The notes: generated by a model from the letters alone, not told the origin. A stretch of DNA of 64,000 nt from Acridotheres tristis (GCA_037013685.1 CM072894.1:26225529-26289528); one strand, 5' to 3'; counted from the stretch's first letter, positions 15,401 through 28,000 are shown. Numbers and translations are program-made.

Positions 15401-16582
15401 ACACTCAGAACCCTCCAGCCAGCCCTAGAGAGCCCAAATGCCAGCCTTGGACTCTGACATGCCTACCAGCATCCTGCCCTCAGGGAACAACCCACCCAGA
15501 TCCCCTGCTGCAGCCTAGAAGTGGATTTGAAGCTACACTGAAGCTGGGTTGAAGCCGTCCCAGCAGCCCTGTGGGACACGATGCTGCTTGACCATCCATG
15601 GAGCACTTGAATACAGTATCAGGCCTCAGATGGCTGGACTTCTGCTTCCAGAGGAATTTTAAGCTAATAGAAATTGGAGTAGATAATCCCTTTCCTCTTC
15701 TCAGGGATGCCTGAGTCACTATTAAATGCTCTTGAGCCTCTATCTAGGAACATTGTCTGTGCCCTTATACTTTGTATATGAAGTGCTATACATACAGGCC
15801 CAAGCTGCATTTTCCAATTTTGAGATTCAAATACTTCTTCAGCAAAGGAAAGGAGCTGAAATTGATCGAGGTCAATTCAGATTAAGGAGCACCCTTACAT
15901 TGGTTCTACATCCATTCTCACTACTTTGCCTTGACATGAAGTTTGGCTGCTGGAATATACTATCTCCAAACTGGGCTCCATCTTCTCCAACTGGAAAATG
16001 ACACTGAACATCTGCTAGTTTCCTGGCTATGTAAGTTACTAGATCTATGGTTTAAACCTTAGAGGATACTGGAGTTCTTCCAGCCAAACCACTGTGAATG
16101 CTCCACAATCCAGCCCTCACTGCCAGCATGTGTCTCACAGCTGCTCAATGGGACAGAGCACTGCTGTGAGGAGGGACTCTGCTCATCTCTGATGTCAGCG
16201 AGGACCAGGCTCTGAAATGGCTTCTGAGCACTGCAAGACCTAAGCCAGCTGCCATCTGACACAGCTGGTGCCTTCAGTAAAGCACGTGTCCATTGTCAGG
16301 GCTCCTGCAGGAACCAGGTGCTTCTCCTCGTGCCCTGACCCCAATTAAACACCAACTGGTCACTGCCTTGTGCTGTGGGGAAATGAAGTCAGTCCCAACT
16401 CGGAGAAAACGCTGCAGGACATTTGGCTGCAGCTGACATTCTCTGGCCAGCACTTTGCAAACTGCTCCCCCTCACGCTGAGAGGGTGCCCAGCCCCTTGC
16501 AGCTGCAGACTGAGCAGCAGCCGATGCCCAGGCTCTCCTGTGCCCAACCGTGCCAAATAAACCAGAGACCAAACCCATGCTT
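12453..16582. other. Left flank between CR1 and the presumed 3' end, no gene recognised
   Basis: Unique AT-rich sequence with a small tandem duplication at 13093-13137. A 158-codon plus-strand open frame at 15076-15552 is proline-rich toward its end and has no domain I recognise, so I treat it as chance. No splice-flanked exon of a known family was found. Confidence 0.5.
13093..13137. repeat. Local duplication, 18 bp, period 27
   Basis: CTGCCATGGTACTTAAAT at 13093-13110 recurs at 13120-13137 with one C-to-T change. An 8-9 bp spacer separates the copies. Confidence 0.85.
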
Positions 16583-16594
16583 CTTACAAACAGA

Positions 16595-16694
16595 TTTATT
16601 TGCATTTTGACTGGAGCACAGATTCTAGATACAGATTTCTTCTGCACAACAGTACAAGAGCCAGTGCAAAATATGCTTTTTTTTATTATTTATT
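16595..16694 (-). terminator. Clustered polyadenylation signals, likely mRNA 3' end
   Basis: On the minus strand AATAAA occurs at 16694-16689, 16687-16682 and 16600-16595. The last is followed within 40 nt by a GT-rich stretch (GGGTTTGGTCTCTGG), a normal downstream element, which suggests cleavage near 16570-16585. A plus-strand AATAAA at 16556-16561 lacks such a downstream element. Confidence 0.5.
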
Positions 16695-17775
16695 CATGTA
16701 CAAAAAAACCCCCAAAAACCAACAAATGAAAAGACAAAGAGTGTGGCAGTATTTACTCACAACTGGTATGCCTCAGCCTCCCATCGAGCCTCCTCCACTC
16801 ACCCCTGCCCATCATGCCAACTTTGTGGCCAGCACTGCCTGCCTCTAACAGCTGCATTGTCAGTGAAGAGAGGTAACTCCCCTTTGAAAGATAAACACTC
16901 ACCCCAAGCAAGCCAGGACAGCAGGCTACTTTAAAAACTTGGGCACACCACCTGGTCACCAATGCATCCCCCGCCAGTGAGCAGAATTTTGAGGGAATGG
17001 CAAAAAAAAGGTACAAATCAAAAATGCACAAAAAATTAGGCACTAGCTTAACCCATTTGTTAGAGAGAGCCAAGGATGTTAGATACACCTCCAGTCTGCC
17101 TTCTCGTATTCACCCACAGTAGTGATGATCAAAACCAAACACTCCCCACTCTGAGTACCCTGTGCTGTCAGATTATAATCTTATGAAAATATTTCTATTA
17201 CTAGCATAAAGTTAAACCATTTCATAACTGGAGGAGAAAGAGAAGCTACAGTTTGAATATAAGCATTTCCTTGAGAATTCAAAAAAATCCCAACAGGTAA
17301 GATACAAAAAAAACCTGTTTCAGTCATCCACCAGATGATCATTAGAATTACAGCCAATGCTTAAGCAATACAACATTGAGCTAGGAAAAGTCATCGTATG
17401 GTTGTTCTGCTTATGGAGTAGCCTTACTAGTTCACAAAGCATTGGGCAATCTATTTCTCTGTTACTCTAACTAATTTTCAGAAGCTGCATTGTGGAACTG
17501 CAGTATTAGTGAAAGAATATGCTCATCTTCACCAAGGCCTGGGATTTATGTGGCAGAAACTCATAGAACTTACATCACTCCAAGTGTACCATGTCCAAAT
17601 CACCTAGGTGCTACTATGGACTTTTACATTTCTACCCAAGGAATGGCTGGGTTTTGAAGCTTGATCAACCAGAGTCTTTTACATTGAACTGCAACTAAAC
17701 AAAGCAGAGTACCAGTTAAAGCCAAGGAACACATGTACTCAGCACAAGTATGTGTTGATACAGTACAGTATGTAC

Positions 17776-17818
17776 GTGGATATATATGTATATATATGCA
17801 TATATATATGTATATGTT
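17776..17818. repeat. TA-rich simple repeat
   Basis: Imperfect (TA)n with interspersed TG/CA, including the palindromic core TATATATGCATATATATA. Lies in the presumed TFCP2L1 3' UTR and could form a hairpin in the transcript. Confidence 0.85.
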
Positions 17819-18784
17819 ACATTATAAGGAGAGTGCCATTCAGGGCTTCTCAAATGCAAGAATCCTTTTACCACCTCCAAGTCTTGAAACTTCAGCCCAT
17901 TAAATTTCACACTAAGACAATGAGAATTCCAGTATTTTCCATATTGAATGATTATTTCTATTTTAGCCAATTAACCATGCAGGGCCAGCAGTGAGAACGG
18001 GAGCATTAATTTTAATAGCACCAGTCCTGCCACCTCAGTCAGATGGCCAAATTTTTATCACCAGATCGTTTGCCCTCTCCTTGCCCTGCAGTTGTGTATC
18101 ATGGACATTACTGTGAGTTTTCAGGATATCACCAGAGTCATATTAATTGATCTCTATCAATTTACTCAGCTGATAGAGAAAATGCCACAATTTATGAAAT
18201 TTCGAATAGACAGTATAGATCTGACAAGAATGCAAGTTTATACTTTGCAGTACTGGCTGGAGTCATATTGGTATTAATCATACAATGATTCTGCCTTTTC
18301 ATTCCCAGCAAGCCCCCAAGTGGCTGTCACCATACATACAATTGAAGAGCTGGACAGCTTGGGAAACCATGTTACTCACTGTTATCTTAAGCCCTAGTCC
18401 TTAAAAAGTTCTGCTGCACAAATTTCACATATAGCTGAAAAAAGTTCCAGTTAAATCACTTTGAGTAGGTTTTCTGACTTTTTAAGAAAGAAATAGGAGC
18501 AACAACAATTAAAAAAGAGTAAAAGTAAGTGTAACAGGCACTTAAGAAAACAGTAAATGCTATTTAGATGAGTGGGAGCTACTCACCTCCCTTGCCTTTA
18601 GTCTATCTAGAATTTAGGTATCTATCCCAGACTAAACATTTGTGCTTCCTCCAGTCTTTAGGAAACAAAAGCTTCCTTCTGGAGGCTGTCACTTCCATAA
18701 ACAGGTCAAACAAGTCCCTCCAGGGTTGGCAGATCCAAGGGGAGTTAAGGATTACCTGACACACAGGTGAGACAAGTCTTTGTC

Positions 18785-19133
18785 GTGGCACCTTCCTCAA
18801 GGGCAGCAGTGGAGGAGAGGTGCTGATCTCCTCTCTCTGGTAACCAGTGGCAGGGAGGGAACGGAATGAAGCTGAATCAGAGCAAGTTCAGACTGGACAC
18901 TGGAGAAATGTTCTTCACTGGGAGGGTGCTTGGTCACTGGGACAGGCTCCCCAGGGACTTCCCTTGCCCCTGGTCATGGCACGAAGCCTGCCAGAGTTCA
19001 AGGAGTACCTGGGCTGCTCTGGATGATACTCACAGTCACAGGGATCAGTTTTAGGTACTCCTGTAAGGACAAGGGCAGTGGACTCTGTGACCCTTAAGGG
19101 TCCCTTTCAACTCAAGACAATCTATGATTCTAA
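18785..19133 (+). mobile_element. CR1 LINE 3' end (different subfamily from the 12.2-kb copy)
   Basis: Typical segments in order: GGCAGCAGTGGAGGAGAGGT, CTCTCTCTGGTAACCAGTGG, GGAACGGAATGAAGCTGAAT, 'actgggagggtgcttggtca', 'gacaggctccccaggga', and a tail with 'gtccctttcaactcaagaca' then TCTATGATTCTA. Orientation is antisense to TFCP2L1. Confidence 0.88.
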
Positions 19134-20221
19134 GCTGAAGTAACTCAGCACTCTCCTGGACACCAAACCAGCCGTGCTGTGTCTTCAGGGATGTGTTTGT
19201 TACCTAACCACAAACCTCAAAATTCCTGCTGGGGCTACAGAGGTTCAATAAGGACTAGAACTACTCTGTTAAATAAAGGTAGGTATTACACACACCCCTA
19301 AACTGTACAGCTTTACAACAGGCTCACACAGAGCCAACCCATAAGAAAATATTAATAGTCTATGGGATTTTTTTACTCAGGTATATCTTTTCAGAGCATG
19401 AAAGCAAGATACATTGTCAAATTCATCCTCAGATGAGAATATAATTATTTTGTTTTTAAAAATCTAAATACAACAAGGCCCTAACAGACATATTTTTGTT
19501 CAAAATTCATCAATCAAGTGCTATTGAAACACTATGAGGACTTAGGCATATAATTCCTTATGGGCAACAGTTATTTTTTAAAGAATCAAGAAGTTAGGCT
19601 TTTTAAAACAAGTAATCCCTACCTGGCAGCAAAACCACCTCTATCCTTTCTTCACTCTGCTATATATCAGTATTGCTGTGTCCCCTCACAGGGCTATCAC
19701 ATCTAAGTAGATATGATATGATACAAGCTACACTCCTGGCAACTTCAAGGTCTATTTAGAAGCCTTCCCACGAGATTCACCTGAGCTGCATGCCAATGAC
19801 AGCCATACCATGAACTGAACCAGTATTACAGAGCAGCCAACTTCCATCTTCCAAAGCACCTTCTAGAAAATAAATCAAGCAGCTCCTGGTACACCTGCTC
19901 ACAAAAGCATCTGGAATTCATTCACTATTTCGGAAGGCAGCTGTGTGTGGTCACAACCTGGATCCCATGGCCAGGAGCTCCTCCTCACCTACACAGACTG
20001 GTTCTCAGCCAAGAAGCCTCAATTTCTTCATTTCAGAAGGAGGAACCACCATGTCCCAAAGCCTAGGCAGCCCTTCTGCATGCCTACAATTCATGGAGCA
20101 TCCAGGACAGTCAGTTGAGCAAGATCGTGCCTAAGCAGGCATTGCTGCTCAATTAGCTGAGTTGGCTGAAGGTTTTCCCATTGTAACACAAGTTTTCTAT
20201 TCTAGTATTATTTTCGGTGTT

Positions 20222-20240
20222 AAAAAAAAAAAAAAAAAAA
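20222..20240. repeat. Poly(A) run (A19)
   Basis: Uninterrupted 19 A on the plus strand in the presumed 3' UTR, so a U-run in the TFCP2L1 transcript. Confidence 0.9.
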
Positions 20241-20320
20241 TCAGTGGGGAAGGGTGGGGTTTTTTGCGCAAAACTCGATGCTTTAATGAAAAAAAGGTTG
20301 CTTTTCTCAATATTTTGCTG

Positions 20321-20326
20321 TTTATT
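20321..20326 (-). terminator. Possible proximal polyadenylation signal
   Basis: A single AATAAA on the minus strand about 1.7 kb after the TFCP2L1 stop. Downstream on the minus strand come A/T-rich sequence and a poly-T run (complement of the A run at 20222-20240). It could produce a shorter transcript. Weak without transcript evidence. Confidence 0.25.
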
Positions 20327-20504
20327 TCTGTTGGGAAAACTTGAAACACATAACTTTTGTCAGAGAAATATCAGTCCATGTCTGTCCGAATTCCTCTAGT
20401 GTCAGCTGGGAGCTGTAATTCAAGAGCTCCATGGCCCCCTCTTTTCCCTGGGCACCTCTCCAGCCCTCATGACGCATTCCCTGTTTGACTAACCCAGGGT
20501 AGGA

Positions 20505-20523
20505 GCATCATGGGATCTGTAAT
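20505..20523 (-). promoter_or_regulatory. ZNF143/SBS-like motif
   Basis: The minus strand reads ATTACAGATCCCATGATGC, very close to the known ZNF143 (SBS) consensus ACTACANNTCCCANNRTGC. A few CpGs lie just to the right (20555-20565). A single motif match only; occupancy is unknown. Confidence 0.35.
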
Positions 20524-22042
20524 TCAGCCAAAGAGCTCAGCCCCGAGGGAGACACGGCGCGCAAGGCACTTGAATGACAATTTCTGAGGGCTGCAACAGT
20601 AGCTGAAACTGATGCTGCTTTAAGGGCCAAATGGATTTAATTAAATGTTTCCATTTCAAAAGGCTGGAACATCTTATTCAGTGTTTTCCAGTTGACAATT
20701 TCTCATTTTTTGAAAAATTTCCATTCCAGGAAAATGTTTGGTATTTCAGCTTTCCATGTCAGTTTAGGATGAAATGAAGTGTTCAACAATCAGATTTTGA
20801 TGGTATATAGACACTCAGTTTGGGGAAACAAGACATTATTTAGCTGTCAAAAGTGAAATGCAAGAAAGGTGATCCAGTTTGCCTTTGACTTCAGTGGAAG
20901 CTGCTTTTTTAGCTTAATGGAGCCTGGAGCAGAGTCCCAAAAGACCAAGGGAGGGTGGAGCTGATCAAAGGTACAGATATGGGAAACAGGAGTCAAAAGT
21001 GAAAGAACAAGAATATAAGAAGCAGCAACTAAGATGATCTGTTTACCTGGTCTTGATCAAAAGTTTTACTTCAGTAACAGGATGAAAATCCACTAAGATT
21101 AATCTAATTCCCAGTTACAGTAAAGATAGCAGTTAATCACTAATCTGTAGAGTAGAATAAATCCATAGTATGAATTTGTCATGAGCACTATAGCTGTCAA
21201 TGTTCAAAACAGTTCCTCAGAAATCCTTCACATGCTCCATTCAAGGAGATTTCTCTAAAGATAATAACATGGTACTGAACTGCTCGCCTCAAGTTGTCTG
21301 CCCTCCCTTGAACACTCCCAGAACTGTTCTACTGGATTGGTACTGTCTGGAAGGTCTGTCAGGAGGAACCAAGGTCTCTGGATTTTGAGCACATCTGCAG
21401 GTGGAGAACAGCTAAGTGTGGGCTTCCAGACACTTTGACACTTTGGGTGAAGGCTGGGCACCAAACTCATCCTCTTCATTGGAGGAGGCAGCCTCAGTTT
21501 TGGGAGGCAGCCCCAAGCCTTCCACCTCAAAGAGTACAAGAGGAGCCCTGGGGAGTCTACATCCATCAGCATGAGGGTGTGTGTTGAAAGCAAGAGAGCA
21601 CTCAGAACTGTAAGTAAATCAATTCACTCAAACATGAGGGGTCAAGAGAATTGGGATTTGTTTATCTTTCATTTCCCTTTGGTACAAGGCAGATGTTTCT
21701 AAGTAATAAGCAGAAACCTCTACAATTTTTAAGAGACTGAAGAGGAAGGGAGGGAGGAAAAAACATGTACAAGCTCTGAGGATGTTCTCAGCTCCAGCTT
21801 AAAAAAACCAAAAGAACCAAAACAGAAATCAAACCAAACAAACAAAAAAAACCAAACCCACCAAAATCACACACCACCAAAAATTTCTATCTGTAAAAGC
21901 AAGCTTTTTCTTAAGCTGTTTGGTAATTCTTAGTTCACAGGAGCATTTATCCCGAAGGTTCTTCATGTTTCCAGTCTAGGTTGTAGCAATCTCAGCGAGG
22001 CACTAGATTTTAGGCCATTAAAAGTCTCTCTGTGCAGCATGG

Positions 22043-22080
22043 TCATTTTAAAATGATGTGGTAGCCATCATTGCTTTCAG
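22043..22080 (-). CDS. TFCP2L1: TFCP2L1 coding exon 15, coding part (aa 464-475 and stop)
   Basis: Acceptor TTTGTTACAG. Encodes [12 protein letters not shown] followed by TGA, the typical CP2-family C-terminus. The same exon continues leftward as 3' UTR. The protein stops directly after IILK; I recall a few extra residues in some mammalian TFCP2L1 proteins. Confidence 0.94.
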
Positions 22081-25000
22081 CTGTAACAAAGAAATGTAAA
22101 GTATATTTTCATTGCTTTTAGGAAACACCAGAGATACAGAACACCAAATTTTCTTTCTAGGTAGTTTGCAATAGTTTGTACCTTTCTTTCACAACCCACT
22201 CATGAAAACGAGTGTTGAACACCTAAGTCAAATAATTTGCATTAAAAACCCTACGAATTGTCATATTTTATCATTTTATTCGATGCTTTCCTGCTCATTT
22301 ATGTCAGTGGTGTCAATGGATTTATGAAATTTTGTAACAGTGTAACAGCATAAAGCATTGATCATTCAGTCTATCATATTGTAGTCAACACCTTGACTTA
22401 CACTAGATTAGATTACTTATCTTTTCAGGATAAACAGCATTGAGTTTGTGATAACGTTTAATGCAATTGAAAGGAGGAATTATCTTTACAGTAACAGGTA
22501 ACAGCAGTAGCAATACACACCTTTTAATGTGCTGATAACAAAACAAGATTCGTCTTGGAAGTTTTGCACCATCTGAAGGGCAGAAGAAAAAAGCCAACAC
22601 AACACATTTTTAGCAATTAAACTCACATTTCTTTCAGGGACAGTATAGTCTTAGAGGAGAGGTATCAAACAGCACTTGGTGTCCAGTCCTGCACAGTCCT
22701 GAGTAACCCTGCCCGTAAGATTACTAACGTACATGACTGATCAATTAAGAGGAGGGGAATTACCTTCAGGAGGTGTCTCATACAGCTGAAGCAAATGCTG
22801 GACACAACTTCAGAGAAGGGAGGTGTGACCAGAACCTCTCTGATCAGCTCATGAAATCCAGCTTTGTGAAAAAGCTTTCTCCTAGATACTGAGTATCATT
22901 TGAGTAGTGCATTTTTCAGCTCTAAATTCTCTCATCAAAATACCCTTTTCAATTTTAGACTGATCTCCCTATACTCTTCTGGATTTAACATCCAGCCTCT
23001 ACTCCTTCAAATCAGACTTCTCTGGCCAGTTTGTGTGTCTTTGCCTAATGATGCATGAAGTACATTCACAGAGTGCCACACTCTTGCCACTATAGTACTA
23101 GAACAAGAAAAAAATATTAGAAAAGCAATAGACCTTGTTAATAATTGACTTAAACAAATACTTAAAGCCTTATACCCAGGCTGGTTGATGCAATTCCCCT
23201 ACCAAGAGCTGCCTCCAAGCACTTTGCATCCATAAAGCATCAAAGTCTCAGATTTAATCAGGCTGGAATAGCAAGGAGACTTCAGGAATAAGCATTACAG
23301 CATTCAATTTAGGCTCCAGTTGAGACCTATGCTCTGCTTCATTTGTTTTAACAACACTTCTTAAAAATGAAGCTCCTTAAGTGATTCTGGTGCATGAATG
23401 AGTAAGTTATTTAATAGGGGGAAAAGAGGAAGAAGGGCAACTCACTATTAACCTGTAAGTTAATGGAATGGACTAAATTAAGGCAACATATAATGGGACA
23501 CAAACAGTAGCAGAGGTCCATAAATTATAGGGTGTATGTAGTGACAGACCCAGTACCTGGAATCATAGGCCAAGATGTAAAACTAATTGCCCTACAGATT
23601 TTAAAACTTACCTTCTTTGGGCAACTTGCCTATTTAATTTTAGAAGTTCTTACTTTAGATCCTCCCTTCAAAATGTGTCTAAGTAGCCAAAATGAAAAGA
23701 ATTTCAGTCATTTAGGCTGGGAAAAGCCTCTAAAATTATCATGCCACAGACATTGACATGGCACCAGCAAGCCCAACCCTAAACCATGCCTCCAAGTGCC
23801 ACAGCTACGTGACTTTTAAATACCTCCAGGGATGGTGACTCAACTTCCCTGAGCAGCCTGTTCCAATGCTTCATAACTCTTCCAATAAACAAATTTCTCC
23901 TAATCCCCAATCTAAACATTCCCTGGTACAAATGGAGGCCATTTCCTCTCATCCTGACACTTGTCACTTGGGAGAAGAGACAGAGACCCACATTGCCACA
24001 ACCTCTTCAGGTAGTGGTTGAGAGCAATAAATGACCAATTTTGTTTTGTTTTGCCTAAAAAAAAATAACCAAGCAAGAACACCAACATCTTTTACAAAGC
24101 AAAACCACACCAATATCAGTGCTGTGCACGGCTGATTTGCTTCAAGTATTTACTTTAGCTTGATGGGATTAATGGCTTTACAATTCTCCCTTGAAGATAC
24201 ATCCTATAATTTGAAAGTTCAGTCTAACTTGAAGAAGTCAGACAACTGTTATATCTGTGACAAAGATGCAGCCCCCTTTAGCCCCCTTACCTCATTGCTC
24301 ACTAACACATGGATCCCTGTGGGTCCCTGCCGGTAGATCCGATTTATCTGCTGGGGAGAAATGCTGTACAAGTTTGCAATCTTCTCCATCAATTCCAGCG
24401 TGTTCAATTCTTCTAAGAAGATTGCATGATACACTGCAACAAGTGGAAAGCAATCACAGAACAGCAAATACAGATGTCACCAAGACACTCAGCAACCAAA
24501 TGGGTTTAAGAGGAAGGTTCAAATGAAATAAACAAGCTTGGTGTTTTAAAGCATCCCCCAAATAGCTGGCTTGATGATTTGCAGAAAAATACCCACTATT
24601 CGTATGCAGCAGGCAATTAAAGCACACACAACTTTTACCCAGAGGAAAACATGGGGACTAATTACAACTTACATAATGGGGCATTAAAACAGCCTTCTCA
24701 TAAAAGTTGCTTATATTTCTGGATAATCTTTTACTGATTTTGAAGTTTAAATAAAGAATTCAATCAAATAGTAAAACATATGCTATGTCACACAAAAAGC
24801 AGTATTTTATTAGATACCATAGGCACAAACTAAAACATACAATGTATAAGGTAACAACATGGATGACAGTATTGTTTTAGAAATCTAATCTAAATTATAG
24901 CTACCAGGCAGAAAAGCTGTGCCTGTTTATTATCAATTGCCAGATTGAAGGATAACCTTTGTTTTCATTTGGTTGTACATTGTGTCATGAGGGATGACAA

Positions 25001-28000
25001 ATTCTCAAAAGCTTTGAACTTTCAAGAATTATAACCTCACTTTAAGACCTACCAACTTTCCATTTCCCTGAATTTTTTCAAACAAGACATAATCTAAAGA
25101 AAATGGTGGATGGAAGGGTGGTTTTTAATGCTATTGTCCCTACTAAGAATTGAATAGAGATTTTGCTGCTGTGGCATTCTGCAGATAATTTGTAAGCAGG
25201 GTCTGTCCCTCAGGCAGACAGTGCTATTTGGAATCTGTAGCTGTGAAACCATAACCAAAAAAACTGGTAAAACTGGGATAAACAGGATCCCTTCAAACAC
25301 TACGGACACCAAGCTCTCCCACACAGCTCAGGCAGAAAGCAGCATTCCAACCAGGTAAGTTTTTAACAAAATCCATACATAAGAACCTACCACAAAGACT
25401 GCCATCTCCATTTTCTCGTTTTTGGTGGAGATGGGATCTGTTTTGCTCTGGTTCTTGACAGACATAAATTGTCATCTTGGGCCTTACGTTTCTACGGATT
25501 AATCAAAAACAGTAGTAAGTTATTTAGTAGATCTGAAATAGTTTCAAGTCAGCTGTCAAACAGAAAGAGATGGAATCATTCAGGCTGTGCATAAATAACA
25601 AACGAAGGGATGGACTTGATGCTGGTGACTCGATGGCTTAGGATGTCTAGTAAGAGACCCCTGGGAGGTGATGCAGAGCACCTTAATCTTTTCAAGATCA
25701 GATAAGAATAAAGTTTACAGCACTTGCTAAGCATTTCATCATACCTGCCTCTACTGATTTAAATCCTGCTCAGCTGTAGAATTTATGAGGTTATTGCAAT
25801 GAAAGTAAGTTTAAGAGTCATTTGAGCCTCCAGGGCTTTGTTTTTTTTTGTTACCTTTGGTGGAGATGCAGCATAGGGTATTGTCAGCTGTGTAGCTCAG
25901 GAAATGGATACAAACTATCAGCTGGTAGCAAATAAACCACTGGAGATCCACATTATGCTTCATTTTGGCAACATGTCTGAGCTGTGTTCCTGAGAGAACC
26001 TCTCTGAAGTATTAAAAGGAAGTCTAAATACTACAGCTCCACGAATAACTTCTGGTTAACACTGAAATTATCAAGGGATCATAACAAAAAAATAGGAAGG
26101 AAATAGTACAAACCTTCCTTTAATTGCATTAAAGAGCCGAATTCCATCAGCAGGCCCACAGATTTGAACAAAATCTTCTTTGGACATCTTCAGTAAGTCG
26201 GCACCTACATATTTCAAATTGATTTTTATTCAGAAGTTAAGCAAATCTTAGCTTCCAAATAATATGTATGGGCAGCAGAAAAGGGCAGAGGTAGAGGGGG
26301 TAGAGAATCCACAAAGCTAAACCAGATAGTTTTACACAGAAAAGTTTCAAATTCAGAGAGGTGTGTACTTCAAATCAATCAATCACTGTGAAACAAAGCT
26401 GGAAGCTGCCAAAAGAACAGTGCTGCACTGGAAAACACTCCAGCCAACTCATAGACAAGCTAGATATTTCACAGTGGCCATTAAATGACCTGATCTTCTG
26501 TAACTGCCACATTCACTGAGTTATTTCATTGTGCTGCAAGTCAGAGAGAGAGTCTCCTCCTGGTTTCAACACCTCTAACAACTGCCCCTTCCACCACTGC
26601 ACTGGTCTGTACAAGTATTTAATGGGAGGGTACAGTGAAGGTGCCAGATGCGTCTTAAAAGTGCAGAGATAGGATGAGAGGCAGCAGACAGAAGATGAAA
26701 TGCTGATAAGATTTAAGAAAAAATATTTTCACTGTCAGAATAGTTATGTATTTGAAGAGGTTGTTCAGAGAGACTGTGGAATTTCCAACCTTGGTTGGAG
26801 ATGTTCAAAGGCAACTGCACAAGGCCCTGGACTTGTTTCAAAGTTGCACTTAATGAACTTAGGAAGTCCCAACTTAATTTATTTTCTTCCATTTTTCTTT
26901 ACTCTACAAACTGTTTTGATAAATGGCAACTAATCTAAGAACGAAAGAACAACCATCTTGGATCAGACCAAGGATCCCATCAAAAGTGGCCAGCAGCAGA
27001 TGCTACATGAGCTGCACTTATGGAAGAGGAAAAAAACCAGAATAATTGGACTGTTTAAACTCACCCGAAAAACTTGAGAAGAGTCTACAGAATGGAGAGA
27101 ACCTATTACGATGAAGCCACTGCTGGGCATCTTGAATAGAAGCAGAAGGAAGGAGATGCTACATTGCAAAAAGAATAAGAAGGTCTTGAAATGAACAGTT
27201 CACCAGTGTCCTAAAAGAGAAAAGCACCACATTAACATGATCTCAAGTACTTACATCATTGCTGGGAGGCAGGAGCTCCATTTGGTGGGTTGGTGAACTG
27301 TTGCTAAAAGAAATTATATAAAAGTTGGAAGAGAAAAAAAAACACATTATTTTAAATTTTACATTGCAGTGTCCATCTTCTTCCCCCTCCTCTATTTGAC
27401 TAAGTTTTCACAAGTTACATCCAACTTGGCTTTTTTTCTTTATCACATTTTTTAAAAGGTGTTCAAAATTTGGAACAAGAATAAAAAAACCTCTCTCTGA
27501 GTCTTTAGTTGGTCAGCTGAGGTCTGACCAAGTCTCAAGACTAAGAGAAAAACTCAGGTTTACTGACCTCAATCAAGCTTTTCCATATGGTTGACTCACT
27601 AATCTGACATCATCTAAGCAAGAAAATTATAACCTACAAGGTGGCTGAACTCAATTTTTATGAGTAGAAATATCCCCACTAAATCCACTGTTGAATAATA
27701 ATTCTTTACAAAAATTGAATAAAGGACCTTACAATTCAACCCTGGTGTTATCTTAAATATAGTCAAGTGCCATAAATCATAAAAAAACCACATTTCTACT
27801 TAATTCTTCTAAACATAGACAGGACTCCTAAACATACCAGGGATTTTACTAAAGGAAAAAAATTCTCAGCAGATCTCTCTACTAACACAAAATTCTGTAA
27901 TTTCAGTGTTTGTTCTTTTTAACAGGTTGAGGGGATTCAGTGAAAATTAGTGATACAACATGGATTAATACAACATGGTAATTAAGTTGTGCGAGAAGGC

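Larger units (their letters stand above)
16583..22042 (-). other. TFCP2L1: Probable long TFCP2L1 3' UTR
   Basis: No splice or coding signal continues the gene after the stop. The first convincing cluster of minus-strand polyadenylation signals with a GT-rich downstream element is about 5.4 kb away, at 16595-16694. The interval is mostly unique AT-rich sequence with a TA-rich repeat, a plus-strand CR1 tail (antisense to the mRNA) and a poly-A run. A lone AATAAA on the minus strand at 20326-20321 could give a shorter form. The extent is an inference and needs RNA 3'-end data. Confidence 0.45.
26205..27064. other. TFCP2L1: TFCP2L1 intron 10 (860 bp), repeat-bearing
   Basis: Carries two repeat-like blocks: an eroded CR1 (26630-26860) and a short segment at about 26941-27010 resembling an old amniote dispersed repeat. 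Together they make up much of the intron. Confidence 0.75.

Noticed and set aside
15076..15552. 158-codon proline-rich plus-strand open frame
   Set aside because: The proline bias follows from local C-rich composition; no domain, no flanking exon signals.
16556..16561. Plus-strand AATAAA near the inferred TFCP2L1 3' end, suggesting a convergent gene
   Set aside because: No GT-rich downstream element and no plus-strand exon recognised to its left.
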